Below, piece by piece: positions 8,714 to 17,136 of a stretch of 49,292 nt of DNA. Both the position numbers and the translations under genes were made by a program. Origin of the DNA: Rhizobium sullae (GTDB taxonomy: Bacteria > Pseudomonadota > Alphaproteobacteria > Rhizobiales > Rhizobiaceae); the NCBI RefSeq assembly GCF_900169785.1, contig NZ_FWER01000015.1, forward strand, positions 197,336-246,627, written 5' to 3'. The notes below the pieces were generated by a model. That model saw only the letters and a list, made by a program, of their open reading frames with translations, searched no databases and was not told where the DNA came from. How positions within the stretch are numbered: the first letter of the stretch is position 1; the number at the start of each line of letters is the position of its first letter.

Positions 8714-9525
8714 GCCTTGGTGCGGCAAGGATCGATTGGACAGGCATCTTGTTTGCGGCGCTGCTGACGCTGTTCATCGCGCTTCCGCTGATCGTCGTCG
8801 GCACCTGGGCCTTCACGGAAGTCTGGCGTTATCCCTCCGTTATCCCGCAGCAGTTCGGGCTGCGCTTCTGGTCGCAGACGCTATCGCGCAGCGACGTCTG
8901 GGAATCGCTTTTTCTTAGCCTGCGGCTGACGGCGACGGTGACGCTGCTGTCGGCCGTGATCTGCCTTCCCGCGGCTTACGCCTTTGCGCGCCTGACCTTT
9001 CCCGGCAAAAACATCCTTTTTCTATCCTTTCTCGCGTCGCACGCCTTTCCGAAGTTCGGACTGCTTGTCGCGATCGCCGGAATTTTTCTGCAGCTCGGCC
9101 TGATCAGCACCTTCTGGGGCGTCGTCCTGATCCAGCTCGTCGGTACGCTGATGCTGATGATCTGGATCCCCGTCGCGGCATTTCAGAATGTCGACCGGCG
9201 CATGGAGGAAGCGGCGCAGGATGCAGGGGCAGCCCCGCTGCGGGTATTCTGGTCGATCACCCTTCCGCAGGCCGCACCGACAATCGTGGCCGCGCTTTTG
9301 CTCACCTTCGTCGGTACCTTCTACGAAACGGAGGGCGCGTGGCTGATCGGCGCGCCGGAGATCCGCACGATGCCAGTGCTGATGATCACTTTCATTAACA
9401 ACCAGATCGTCGTGCAGTATGGCGCGGTCCTTTCGGTCATGTTGTGGGTGCCATCCTTCATCGCGCTGATGTTTGCCCGCCGCGTCGTCGGAACAGGCGC
9501 CTTTGCCCGCGGTTTCGGCGCGTGA
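8710..9525 (+). CDS. ABC transporter permease
   Basis: This second permease has 271 residues and is of the PotC-like type, with six predicted membrane segments. Its EAA loop (EEAAQDAGAAPLRVFWSITL) lies at about residues 164-183. The ATG overlaps the upstream stop codon (ATGA), so translation is coupled. A 36-bp gap separates it from the ATPase gene. The role is inferred from the operon: transport of the same ligand as the binding protein and partner permease. Confidence 0.88.
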   Translation: MSLGAARIDWTGILFAALLTLFIALPLIVVGTWAFTEVWRYPSVIPQQFGLRFWSQTLSRSDVWESLFLSLRLTATVTLLSAVICLPAAYAFARLTFPGKNILFLSFLASHAFPKFGLLVAIAGIFLQLGLISTFWGVVLIQLVGTLMLMIWIPVAAFQNVDRRMEEAAQDAGAAPLRVFWSITLPQAAPTIVAALLLTFVGTFYETEGAWLIGAPEIRTMPVLMITFINNQIVVQYGAVLSVMLWVPSFIALMFARRVVGTGAFARGFGA

Positions 9526-9561
9526 CGCGCAGATCGGGTACGACCCGAAGAAAGGCTTGAG

Positions 9562-10641
9562 ATGGCACGCTTGACGATCAAGGGGGTTTCGAAGACCTTC
9601 GGCGCTTCATTCGCGGTGCGCGATTTCTCGCTCGACGTCGATGATGGCGAGCTCGTCTGCCTGCTTGGACCATCCGGTTCCGGCAAGTCGACGCTCCTTC
9701 GCATGATCGGCGGCTTCGAGCGACCAAGCGCGGGTTCTATTCTTGTCGACGCCAAGGATATCACGGCGCTTCCGCCGGAAAAACGCCCGACCGGCATGGT
9801 GTTTCAAAGCCATGCCCTCTGGACGCATATGGACGTCTTCAACAACATCGCCTTCGGGTTGAAGATTCGCAGGATGCCGAAATCCGAGATCAAGGAGCGC
9901 GTCGAAAACGCGCTCGCGCTTGTCGGCCTTTCGAACTATGGAAACCGGATGACGACGCAGCTTTCGGGCGGGCAGCAACAGCGTGTGGCGCTGGCGCGCT
10001 CCCTCGTACTCGAGCCGAAGATCCTGCTGCTCGACGAGCCCTTTGCCAGTCTCGACCAGCATTTGCGCGAGCGCCTGCGGGAGGAGGTGCGCGACATCCA
10101 GCAGCGCCTCGGTATCACGACGCTTTTTGTCACGCATGGGCAGGACGAGGCGCTCGCCCTTGCCGACCGGATCGTCGTCATGCGCGACGGCGGCACGGAC
10201 CAGATCGCGCCACCGGACGTAATCTACCGCGAACCGAAAACCGAATTCGTGGCAGGTTTCATCGGCTCCATGAATTTTGTTCGCGCAAACATCCGCAACG
10301 GGATCAGCGAGCATCCAGACTTCCCGCTTGCCGTCCCTGTCGAGGACGGCGACGCCGTGCTTGCCTTCCGTCCGGAAGCGCTCTTGCTCAGTCCCTCCAA
10401 AAAGCCAAACACTGCCATTGTCCATCGCAGCATCGATTTCGGCACGCACAGGATCGTCGACATCGACCTTGCGGATGGAGCGCGGCTGAAGGCAATGACG
10501 CCACCGGATGTCGATTGGACAAGGGGTTCCCTTGTCGAACCGACAGCCACCGCCTATTTCGCTTTTCGCGACAACAAGCTCATCCATCAATCGGCAGCTT
10601 CCGGCGAGCTGCAAACCAATCGGGTGTTCGGCCATGTCTGA
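9562..10641 (+). CDS. ABC transporter ATP-binding protein
   Basis: This 359-residue ATPase drives the importer encoded just upstream. Walker A is GPSGSGKST (36-44), the signature LSGGQ is at 134-138 and Walker B LLLDEP is at 155-160. A C-terminal TOBE-like region follows from about residue 240. AAAGG stands about ten bases before the ATG. The last eight bases overlap the phosphodiesterase gene, tying uptake to degradation of the ligand. Its sequence is of the polyamine/iron/phosphonate importer kind; the substrate comes from context only. Confidence 0.9.
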   Translation: MARLTIKGVSKTFGASFAVRDFSLDVDDGELVCLLGPSGSGKSTLLRMIGGFERPSAGSILVDAKDITALPPEKRPTGMVFQSHALWTHMDVFNNIAFGLKIRRMPKSEIKERVENALALVGLSNYGNRMTTQLSGGQQQRVALARSLVLEPKILLLDEPFASLDQHLRERLREEVRDIQQRLGITTLFVTHGQDEALALADRIVVMRDGGTDQIAPPDVIYREPKTEFVAGFIGSMNFVRANIRNGISEHPDFPLAVPVEDGDAVLAFRPEALLLSPSKKPNTAIVHRSIDFGTHRIVDIDLADGARLKAMTPPDVDWTRGSLVEPTATAYFAFRDNKLIHQSAASGELQTNRVFGHV

Positions 10642-11482
10642 CCGCAGGGGCATCGCCATCGAGAGGGACGGGCACCGGACCTGGCTGAAATGGCATCGCG
10701 GCCATCGCTTTGCCGGTGATATCTCATTCACGCGCCGGCGGATCGCAGAAGGCATGCTGCTCGGCGCCAGCGTCGAGATCGATCTGGTTCGTTTTCGCGG
10801 TGAAGGTTTCGCGGTTCTTCACGATGAAACGCTCGATCGCGCAACGACGGGCACGGGCCGTGTCCTCGATGCATCGGAGGAGTATCTGCGCGGCTTGCAG
10901 TTGCGCGATCAGGCCGGTCTGCCGACGGATCACCCGGTGATGCTGATCGGCGATCTCGGACAGCTTCTTCTCGCGGGCGGATGCCATGAGAACGCCGTTC
11001 TGCAGCTGGATCTCAAGGAGGAGTCGGCTAGCATCCGCGATGTGGATATCACCGCCTTTACCTCGGCGATGTCGTCGGTGGCACGGTCGGTCATCTTGTC
11101 GGGCGGTGACGCTAGAGCCGTCGAACGGCTTTCCCGTGCGGTTCCCGACATGCTTGTTGGCTATGATCCCTGTTACGACGGAGCCATTGAGCGCTTGATG
11201 GAAAGTCGCGATTTCGGGGGTTTCGTGGAAACGGCGCTGGCGGCATCGCCGCGCGCGAAAATGATCTATCTGGACCACGAGCTGGTGCTCTTCGCCGACG
11301 CTGCAGGTTATGATCTCATTGGCGCCTTCCACCGCATCGGCCGCCGCGTCGATACCTATACCATCACGGCAGCCGTCCCCGAGGCTTTGCCAAAGATTCT
11401 ACGGCTCCTTGCGCTGAAAGCGGATCAGATCACCACCGACGATCCGGTCGGGCTGGAAGCGCTTCTGCTCAAGCACCTGTAA
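10634..11482 (+). CDS. glycerophosphodiester phosphodiesterase family protein
   Basis: This 282-residue TIM-barrel enzyme is of the GDPD family, which splits glycerophosphodiesters into an alcohol and glycerol-3-phosphate. The motifs are in order: HRGH near residue 15, the metal-binding E-I-D (VEIDLVRF) and HDETLDRATTGTG. A KADQITTDDP segment matches the end of the barrel. There is no signal peptide, so it acts in the cytosol on imported substrate. The start at 10634 overlaps the ATPase gene by eight bases; the longer frame from 10508 is only overlap. It ends eight bases before the stop of the convergent inositol-phosphatase-type gene. Confidence 0.85.
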   Translation: MSDRRGIAIERDGHRTWLKWHRGHRFAGDISFTRRRIAEGMLLGASVEIDLVRFRGEGFAVLHDETLDRATTGTGRVLDASEEYLRGLQLRDQAGLPTDHPVMLIGDLGQLLLAGGCHENAVLQLDLKEESASIRDVDITAFTSAMSSVARSVILSGGDARAVERLSRAVPDMLVGYDPCYDGAIERLMESRDFGGFVETALAASPRAKMIYLDHELVLFADAAGYDLIGAFHRIGRRVDTYTITAAVPEALPKILRLLALKADQITTDDPVGLEALLLKHL

Positions 11483-11489
11483 GTCGAGA

Positions 11490-12314
11490 TCAGTTGAAGC
11501 CCTGGGCAAGCCACGGATGGATCGCCCTGTTTGCGGCGAGGATATCGCCGTTTGCCGTGACCGGCCCGCCGGAAAAGGCCGAAACCTGTCCGCCTGCCTC
11601 TTCGACCAGAAGGGCCGACGCGCCATAATCATGCAGCGACAGGCCGTCTTCGAAGAAGCCGTCCAGCCGTCCGCATGCCACATAGGCAATCGAAAGTGCT
11701 GCCGAGCCGAGCCGGCGTACACCTGCCGTATTGGCCATCAGCCGCTTGAGCGCGTTGAAATAAATATCCTCGGTGACGGCTTTCACTTGTCCCGGAACGG
11801 GCAGTCCGGCGCCGATGAGGACATTTTCGATTTCCGCGTTCTCGATGCAGCGGATCGGTTCGCCGTTCAGATAAGCGCCGCCACCGGCCTCGGCACTGAA
11901 CAATTCATCCTGCATCGCATCATAGACGATGCCAGCCACGATGCGGCCGCCCTCGGCGATCGAGATCGTCATGCCGAAATGCGGAATTCCCCAGGCGAAG
12001 TTGGTCGTGCCGTCGATTGGGTCGATGTAGATGGTCGGTATGCCTGCGTCGGCATCACGATTGCCGACGGCTTCCTCCCCCCTGATCGCGTAGGTAGGAA
12101 AGGCTTTCGTCACTTCATCGACGATGATCCGTTCGACGGCCACATCAATTTCCGTCTGATAGTCACGCGGTGCCTTCGATACGATCTCGCTCACCAGCCG
12201 CCGCTTTAGCGACTTGCGGGCGGTTTCTCCTGCTTTCAGCGCGGTTTTCGCGAGGAGCTCAAGGCGTGGCGAGGCCGCCGGTGACAAGCGGGTGGAAACT
12301 GAGGAGGATGTCAT
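11490..12314 (-). CDS. inositol monophosphatase family protein
   Basis: This 274-residue enzyme is of the Mg2+-dependent inositol monophosphatase/CysQ/SuhB superfamily. The metal-binding residues are visible: GEE (YAIRGEEAVG), DPIDGTTNFAWG, and the late Asp of HDYGASALLVEEAGG. In most members that late motif starts with Trp-Asp; here it is His-Asp. The start is uncertain: the ATG at 12314 has no good ribosome binding site, and the frame extends much further upstream over the PhoX gene as an antisense artefact. Beside a glycerophosphodiesterase, dephosphorylation of inositol-1-phosphate is a natural role. Related enzymes hydrolyse fructose-1,6-bisphosphate or PAP. Confidence 0.83.
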   Translation of the reverse strand: MTSSSVSTRLSPAASPRLELLAKTALKAGETARKSLKRRLVSEIVSKAPRDYQTEIDVAVERIIVDEVTKAFPTYAIRGEEAVGNRDADAGIPTIYIDPIDGTTNFAWGIPHFGMTISIAEGGRIVAGIVYDAMQDELFSAEAGGGAYLNGEPIRCIENAEIENVLIGAGLPVPGQVKAVTEDIYFNALKRLMANTAGVRRLGSAALSIAYVACGRLDGFFEDGLSLHDYGASALLVEEAGGQVSAFSGGPVTANGDILAANRAIHPWLAQGFN

Positions 12315-12438
12315 GAAGAGAATTCTTATGAATCGGATGGCGGATTTCGTTTGCCTCGAAGCTTTCGCAGAGGCGCATGAAGCTTTTGTGACGCGGAGAG
12401 GGCGCACATCCAGACGGGATGGTGTTCGTGCGAATAAA

Positions 12439-12471
12439 GGTAGCCGAGACGACGTGCTCGTCCCGGCTACC
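12439..12471 (-). terminator. intrinsic terminator of the phoX-like gene
   Basis: Read on the minus strand, GGTAGCCGGGACGA and TCGTCTCGGCTACC form a 14-bp stem with one G-U pair and a short loop, followed by TTTATT. It begins 25 bases after the PhoX stop codon and before the inositol-phosphatase start at 12314. That implies the latter gene has its own promoter. Confidence 0.7.
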
Positions 12472-12495
12472 AAAAGCTCTGTCAAAAGCGCCGTC

Positions 12496-14484
12496 TCAGA
12501 CGCCGATCTTGCCGCCGCCGATCTTGGTGATGGCAAGTACGGACGGGCGCACGGGCATGTCGTCCTTGAAATCCGGCCAACGGGTGGAAAGATCCTCGTA
12601 ATAAGACGGACGCCCGTGGCCAGCCCAGTCATCACCGCCATCGCCGGGATGCTGCACAGCGACGAAAGCCGTTTCGTCATCCGGGGCGAAGAGCGGGCCA
12701 CAGAGCTCGGCGCCGACCGGGACGCGGAAGAAGAGGCGCGAGGTGGCGCGGGCGTCACCCTCAGTGTCGACTGCCCACAGGCCGTCAGTGCGGCCGGTGG
12801 CCTTGTTGTTGTTGCCGTCCGTTGAGACCCAAAGACGGCCGGCCGAATCGACTGCACAGTTATCCGGCATGCCGAACCAGCCGTTCTTCGAGGTTTCGGT
12901 CGAGAAAGTCGCGCCGACTTCGGCAACCGTAGGATCGCCGCACTTCAAGAGCACTTCCCATTTGCCTGAAGTCGCAGCGAAATCGCCACCTTCTTCCGTG
13001 ATCTCGATGATGTGGCCGAAGGCATTTTCGGCGCGTGGGTTGGCGGCATCCACCTGATCGGCCTTGCGCTTGCTGTTGTTGGTCAGCATGACATAGACCT
13101 TGCCGTTAACGGCATTCGGCTCGATGTCTTCCGGCCGATCCATTTTCGTCGCACCGAGCATGTCGGCGGCGCGGCGCGTTTCGATGAGAACGTCAGCCTG
13201 GCTGGCAAAGCCGTTTTCGGCCGTCAGCGGCCCCTGGCCGAAGACGAGCGGCAGCCACTGGAAGGTCCCGTCTTCTGCGAATTTGGCCACATAAAGCGTG
13301 CCCTCATCGAGGAGATCAAGATTGGCAGCACGATCGGTCGCATTGAGCGTTCCCGAAGTCACGAACTTGTAGACGTAGTCGAAGCGTTCGTCGTCGCCGA
13401 GATAGAAAACCACGCGACCATCCTTGCTGACGATCGATGCGGCACCCTCATGCTTGGTACGGCCAAGAGCAGTGCGCTTCTTCGGAGTTGCAGTCGGATC
13501 CATGACGTCGACTTCGACGATCCATCCGAAACGGTTCGGCTCGTTCGGTTCCTTGGAGAGGTCGAAGCGGTCGTAGTAATTGCCCCACTCGTAGCTCCCC
13601 TCCGGCACGCCATAGCGCTTGTAATTGGCAGCTTCCTTATGGCCTTCCGGCAGTTCGCCGGAGAAATAGCCGTGGAAATTCTCTTCCGCCATGATGTAAG
13701 TGCCCCAAGGGGTCACGCCGCCGGCACAGTTGTTGAGCGTGCCGATGACACGTGTGCCCGTCGTATCCGCTGAAGTCTTGACGCGATCATGACCGGCGAC
13801 CGGGCCGGTAAGCTGCATTTCCGTGGTGGCTGTGATGCGGCGGTTGTGGCTGCCTTCCGGAACGACCTGCCACTTTCCGTCGACCTTGCGGATCTCGACG
13901 ATCGTACCGCCATGCGCGGCCATTTCGACGTCGACCTGTTCCTTGCTGAGCTTGTCCTGGGAGATCTTCCCATCGACGATCTTGACGATGCCGGGGAACA
14001 TCAGGTGCGGGTTGGTATATTCGTGGTTTACGACGAGCAGCCCGTGTGTCGAAGAGCCTTCGAGCGGGATGAAACCGACATAGTCGTTATTGTAGCCGAA
14101 TTGGCGGCGCTGGGCTTCTGCGGTCTGCTTGGCCGGATCGAAGGCCGGCGAGTCTGGGAACAGCGCGTCGCCCCAACGCAGGAGAACGTCGGCGTTGTAA
14201 CCTTCGGCGACGTGATGGTTGGCATCGACGCCTGCCTCGACTTCCGGGAAGGAGAAGGCCGAAGCGCCGTTCGCACGCGCCTTTTCCGCCGTCATCAAGG
14301 CGACCGGGCTGACGGTCGCGGTAATGGCGGCAACGGCAAGCGAACCCTGGAGGAAATTACGGCGCGAAAAACGTTTGCTGATGATCTCGCCCATCGTCGG
14401 ATTGAGACTTGAATTGTGGCCTTCGCCATCCGCGTCTTCAAGTTGCGTCGTGGGGAATATCTTTTGAGAAAGATGTTCGTTCAT
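12496..14484 (-). CDS. phoX: PhoX-type phosphatase (DUF839), Tat-exported
   Basis: This 662-residue protein is of the PhoX/DUF839 family. PhoX enzymes are calcium- and iron-dependent alkaline phosphatases that release phosphate from many organic esters in the periplasm. A twin-arginine motif (FSRRNFLQGSLAVAAI) sits about 40 residues in, after a long N-terminal extension usual for this family. Conserved stretches include VNHEYTNPHL, GGVTPWGTYIMAEEN, TKHEGAAS, DRPEDIEPN and FAVQHPGD-like FVAVQHPGD. The ATG at 14484 has GGAGGC six bases upstream. A strong terminator follows. A weak PHO-box-like site lies upstream. Together with the PHO-boxed ABC operon, it should work in phosphate scavenging. 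Confidence 0.85.
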   Translation of the reverse strand: MNEHLSQKIFPTTQLEDADGEGHNSSLNPTMGEIISKRFSRRNFLQGSLAVAAITATVSPVALMTAEKARANGASAFSFPEVEAGVDANHHVAEGYNADVLLRWGDALFPDSPAFDPAKQTAEAQRRQFGYNNDYVGFIPLEGSSTHGLLVVNHEYTNPHLMFPGIVKIVDGKISQDKLSKEQVDVEMAAHGGTIVEIRKVDGKWQVVPEGSHNRRITATTEMQLTGPVAGHDRVKTSADTTGTRVIGTLNNCAGGVTPWGTYIMAEENFHGYFSGELPEGHKEAANYKRYGVPEGSYEWGNYYDRFDLSKEPNEPNRFGWIVEVDVMDPTATPKKRTALGRTKHEGAASIVSKDGRVVFYLGDDERFDYVYKFVTSGTLNATDRAANLDLLDEGTLYVAKFAEDGTFQWLPLVFGQGPLTAENGFASQADVLIETRRAADMLGATKMDRPEDIEPNAVNGKVYVMLTNNSKRKADQVDAANPRAENAFGHIIEITEEGGDFAATSGKWEVLLKCGDPTVAEVGATFSTETSKNGWFGMPDNCAVDSAGRLWVSTDGNNNKATGRTDGLWAVDTEGDARATSRLFFRVPVGAELCGPLFAPDDETAFVAVQHPGDGGDDWAGHGRPSYYEDLSTRWPDFKDDMPVRPSVLAITKIGGGKIGV

Positions 14485-14549
14485 GGGATGCCTCCAAAGT
14501 TGAGAATTGGCCCCTAGTTTTGGAGCCATTCTAAACTTAGGGCTGCCAC

Positions 14550-14567
14550 ATTACGGAAATGCGACAA
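14550..14567 (-). promoter_or_regulatory. weak PHO-box-like site upstream of the phoX-like gene
   Basis: On the minus strand TTGTCGC-ATTT-CCGTAAT has the 7-4-7 layout of a PHO box, but only about 9 of 14 bases match the consensus. It lies 65 bp before the PhoX start. It is noted because PhoX genes are commonly PhoB-controlled and the other phosphate operon nearby has a good site. Confidence 0.3.
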
Positions 14568-14632
14568 ACTGCCTTTTCGGCACCTTCGGGTCGGGTATTC
14601 TTATCGAGGCGGCGGGTGGAGTACTCTGGACG

Positions 14633-14908
14633 CTAATGCCGCGTCATCTTATGCCAGTTTTGGATATCCTTCGCCGTGATCCAGATTCGGCCATCGAAGG
14701 CGATCTCGCCATGATCGAATTTCCGGCTCGCGATGTGTTCGAGCACGCTGAGATCCTGCGGCAGCCACCGCGCGTCAGGCGCGGCCTGAACATTTGCGAG
14801 CGCGTCTTTCGTGACACATACGGCTTGATGCGTATCGTCGGCCTTCATGACGATAATCGCATCATTGCCGATCAGGCTGAACGTATCTGGTAGAGCGATC
14901 AGTTGCAT
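14633..14908 (-). CDS. small protein of an unrecognised family (paralogue of 39222 and 39535)
   Basis: This encodes 91 residues. AAGGAGG stands just before the ATG at 14908, fixing the start within a longer open frame. No named domain is recognised. The core reads DAIIVMKADD, VTKDALANV, and ends IWITAKDIQNW. The genes at 39222-39509 and 39535-39942 share this plan: a hydrophobic strand with II, then V-x-[KR]-x-A-[IL]-x-[DN]-V, a helix, then I-x-I-[ST]-A-x-D-[IV]-x-x-W. The fold may be like the short DUF1488-type proteins, which also end in an 'I-x-LT-x-x-D' strand, but that is a guess. Confidence 0.68.
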   Translation of the reverse strand: MQLIALPDTFSLIGNDAIIVMKADDTHQAVCVTKDALANVQAAPDARWLPQDLSVLEHIASRKFDHGEIAFDGRIWITAKDIQNWHKMTRH

Positions 14909-15393
14909 TGCAACCTCCTTGGAGAAGATGTCCAGTCCAAGAGCGGCAGGCACGAATCTATGAGACTCAGGACGCCGCATGCTGCTTTGTTATCGCCGAA
15001 AAGCAGCCAGCCATCGATAGGCCGACAAGGTTAATGAAAGGTTACCGGCGAGGCCAGATTGTGCCCCGCAACCTACACCGCTGACAAACGCTCCAGGCTA
15101 GGGCACCGCAGGTCGCGTGGCTGGCTTCAGCCTTACACCGACATCGAGATAGTGGGCGAGAACTTCATCCGCAAGGCGAGCCGCGTGTGTGCAATCGATC
15201 TCGTTGCTGCACAGCGGGCCTTCACCTGCGTCCGACATAAAGCGGTCCTTAATTTAGACCGAAAGAAATTTTTTAAGGGGGTCACGTCGGCCACATGGGA
15301 TGCTAACAATGGCCTCAAGCTGAAGAACGCAATATTGAATATCCGTACGAAGACGGCTTCCGCTTCGTCGATGATGTAACCGCGGAGCGCTGC
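14909..15393. other. 485-bp intergenic region before the type I secretion operon
   Basis: No convincing gene is seen; a weak plus-strand open frame (15059-15379) has no ribosome binding site and an atypical composition. The AT-rich stretch around 15241-15290 carries an inverted repeat, CGGTC (15243-15247) and GACCG (15257-15261), around a 9-base AT-rich spacer. This may be an operator for the secretion operon that starts at 15394. Confidence 0.4.
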
Positions 15394-17136
15394 ATGGCGA
15401 ATGAAAAATCCAGCCCACCACAGGCTTTCCTTGTGGCGGCGCTTTTTTCCCTCAAGCGCGCTTTCCTCGGTGTCGGAGCGACAAGCTGCATCGTCAACAT
15501 ACTGGCGCTCACCGGCTCTTTCTTCATGCTGCAAGTCTATGATCGGGTGATCCCGGGCCGAAGCCTGCCGACGCTTGCCGGGCTTGCGATCATTGCGGCG
15601 ACCCTCTTCATCTTCCAGGGATTGCTCGATTTTATCCGGTCGATGCTTTTGATGCGCGCCGGAGCCGCCGTCGACGAACGTCTGGGAGGCGATATCTTTA
15701 GCTCCCTCATCCTGTTGCCCTCGCGGATGCGAATGCCGGGCGACGGCCTGCAGTCGATCCGCGATCTCGACACCGTGCGAGGCTTCCTCTCAGGTCCCGG
15801 GCCTACGGCATTGTTCGACATGCCATGGATGCTTTTCTACATCGGCCTGTGCTTTCTCTTTCACTTCTGGATCGGCGTCACGGCACTTGGGGGGGCAATT
15901 CTTTTGATAGGCCTCGCGGCGCTTGCCGAATACAAATCCCGCAGGCCCGCAAAGATTGCCGCGGAGCTGGCGGCGCGGCGGCTGAACCTTGCCGAAGCGA
16001 CACGGCGGAACTCCGAGGCCGTGCTGGCCATGGGATTCGGCTCGCTGCTGGCCGCCAAATGGACGGAGGTCAACAACCGGTATCTTGCGAATCATATCTC
16101 GGCGACAACGCTCACCACCAGTCTGACAGCGATCTCGAAAGTCCTTCGGATGATGCTGCAATCCGGCGTTCTGGCGGTTGGCGCTGTCCTCGTCGTCAGG
16201 CAAGAGGCGACGCCCGGCATCATGATTGCAAGCTCCATCCTCGTCAGCAGGGCACTGGCGCCAGTTGAGCTTGCAATCGGACAATGGAAAGGCTTTGTCG
16301 CCGCCCGGCAAAGCTGGAGCAGGCTGACGAAGCATCTGGATCTGCTGCCAGCCGACAAACGGCACGTCGACCTGCCAGCACCCACCGCAAGTCTTGCCGT
16401 GGAAGCGCTTCACCTTGCAGTCCCCGGTACCCGCACGATGGTCCTGCGGGGAATCTCGTTCAAGGCGGAGGCCGGGGATGCCGTCGGCATCATCGGACCG
16501 AGCGCATCGGGGAAGTCGTCGCTTGCCCGCGGACTTGTCGGCCTCTGGAGACCTATGGGCGGCGCGGTACGTCTCGATAAGGCATCGCTTGATCAGTGGG
16601 ACCCGTCATCGCTCGGTCGGTCGATCGGCTATCTACCGCAGGAGGTGTCGCTTTTCGACGGCTCCATCGCCGAGAATGTCGCCCGTTTTGACAGAAATGC
16701 CCCATCCGAGAAGATCATCGCCGCGGCAAAGGCTGCGGGCGTCTACGAGATGATCGTGCAGTTCCCCGACGGCTTCGATACACAGATCGGCGAAAACGGT
16801 TCGATGCTCTCTGCCGGACAGCGCCAGCGCATCGGCCTGGCGCGCGCGCTTTACGGCGATCCTTTCCTCGTCGTTCTCGATGAGCCGAATTCGAACCTCG
16901 ACAGCGACGGCGAGGCAGCGCTTGCCCAGGCGATCGCCGACATCCGGGCGCGCAAGGGCATTGCCATTGTCATTGCTCACCGGCCGAGTGCTTTGGCCGC
17001 CGCCAATCTCGTTCTCGTTCTCGCAAACGGCCAGCTCCAGGCCTTCGGGCCGAAAGACGAGGTTCTGAAAAAGGCAACAGTTTCGACGACTCAGCGCAGC
17101 AACACGCTGACCGTCATCGCGGGAGGTGACAGTTGA
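15394..17136 (+). CDS. type I secretion ABC transporter (PrtD/PrsD family)
   Basis: This 580-residue inner-membrane protein fuses a six-helix exporter domain (about residues 20-310) to an ATPase domain. Walker A is GPSASGKSS (368-376). The signature is LSAGQRQRI rather than the usual LSGGQ, and Walker B is VVLDEPNSNLD, a wording typical of PrtD/AprD-type protease and glycanase exporters. GGAG lies six bases before the ATG. The next gene, a HlyD-type adaptor, overlaps by four bases, and an RTX glycanase follows. It should therefore export that glycanase from the cytosol straight outside through a TolC-type pore, which is not encoded in the window. Confidence 0.9.
   Translation: MANEKSSPPQAFLVAALFSLKRAFLGVGATSCIVNILALTGSFFMLQVYDRVIPGRSLPTLAGLAIIAATLFIFQGLLDFIRSMLLMRAGAAVDERLGGDIFSSLILLPSRMRMPGDGLQSIRDLDTVRGFLSGPGPTALFDMPWMLFYIGLCFLFHFWIGVTALGGAILLIGLAALAEYKSRRPAKIAAELAARRLNLAEATRRNSEAVLAMGFGSLLAAKWTEVNNRYLANHISATTLTTSLTAISKVLRMMLQSGVLAVGAVLVVRQEATPGIMIASSILVSRALAPVELAIGQWKGFVAARQSWSRLTKHLDLLPADKRHVDLPAPTASLAVEALHLAVPGTRTMVLRGISFKAEAGDAVGIIGPSASGKSSLARGLVGLWRPMGGAVRLDKASLDQWDPSSLGRSIGYLPQEVSLFDGSIAENVARFDRNAPSEKIIAAAKAAGVYEMIVQFPDGFDTQIGENGSMLSAGQRQRIGLARALYGDPFLVVLDEPNSNLDSDGEAALAQAIADIRARKGIAIVIAHRPSALAAANLVLVLANGQLQAFGPKDEVLKKATVSTTQRSNTLTVIAGGDS

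Noticed and set aside
6675..10641. Labelling the ABC operon as ferric-iron uptake
   Set aside because: The family resemblance allows it, but the PHO box and the overlapping glycerophosphodiesterase gene point to a phosphate ester.
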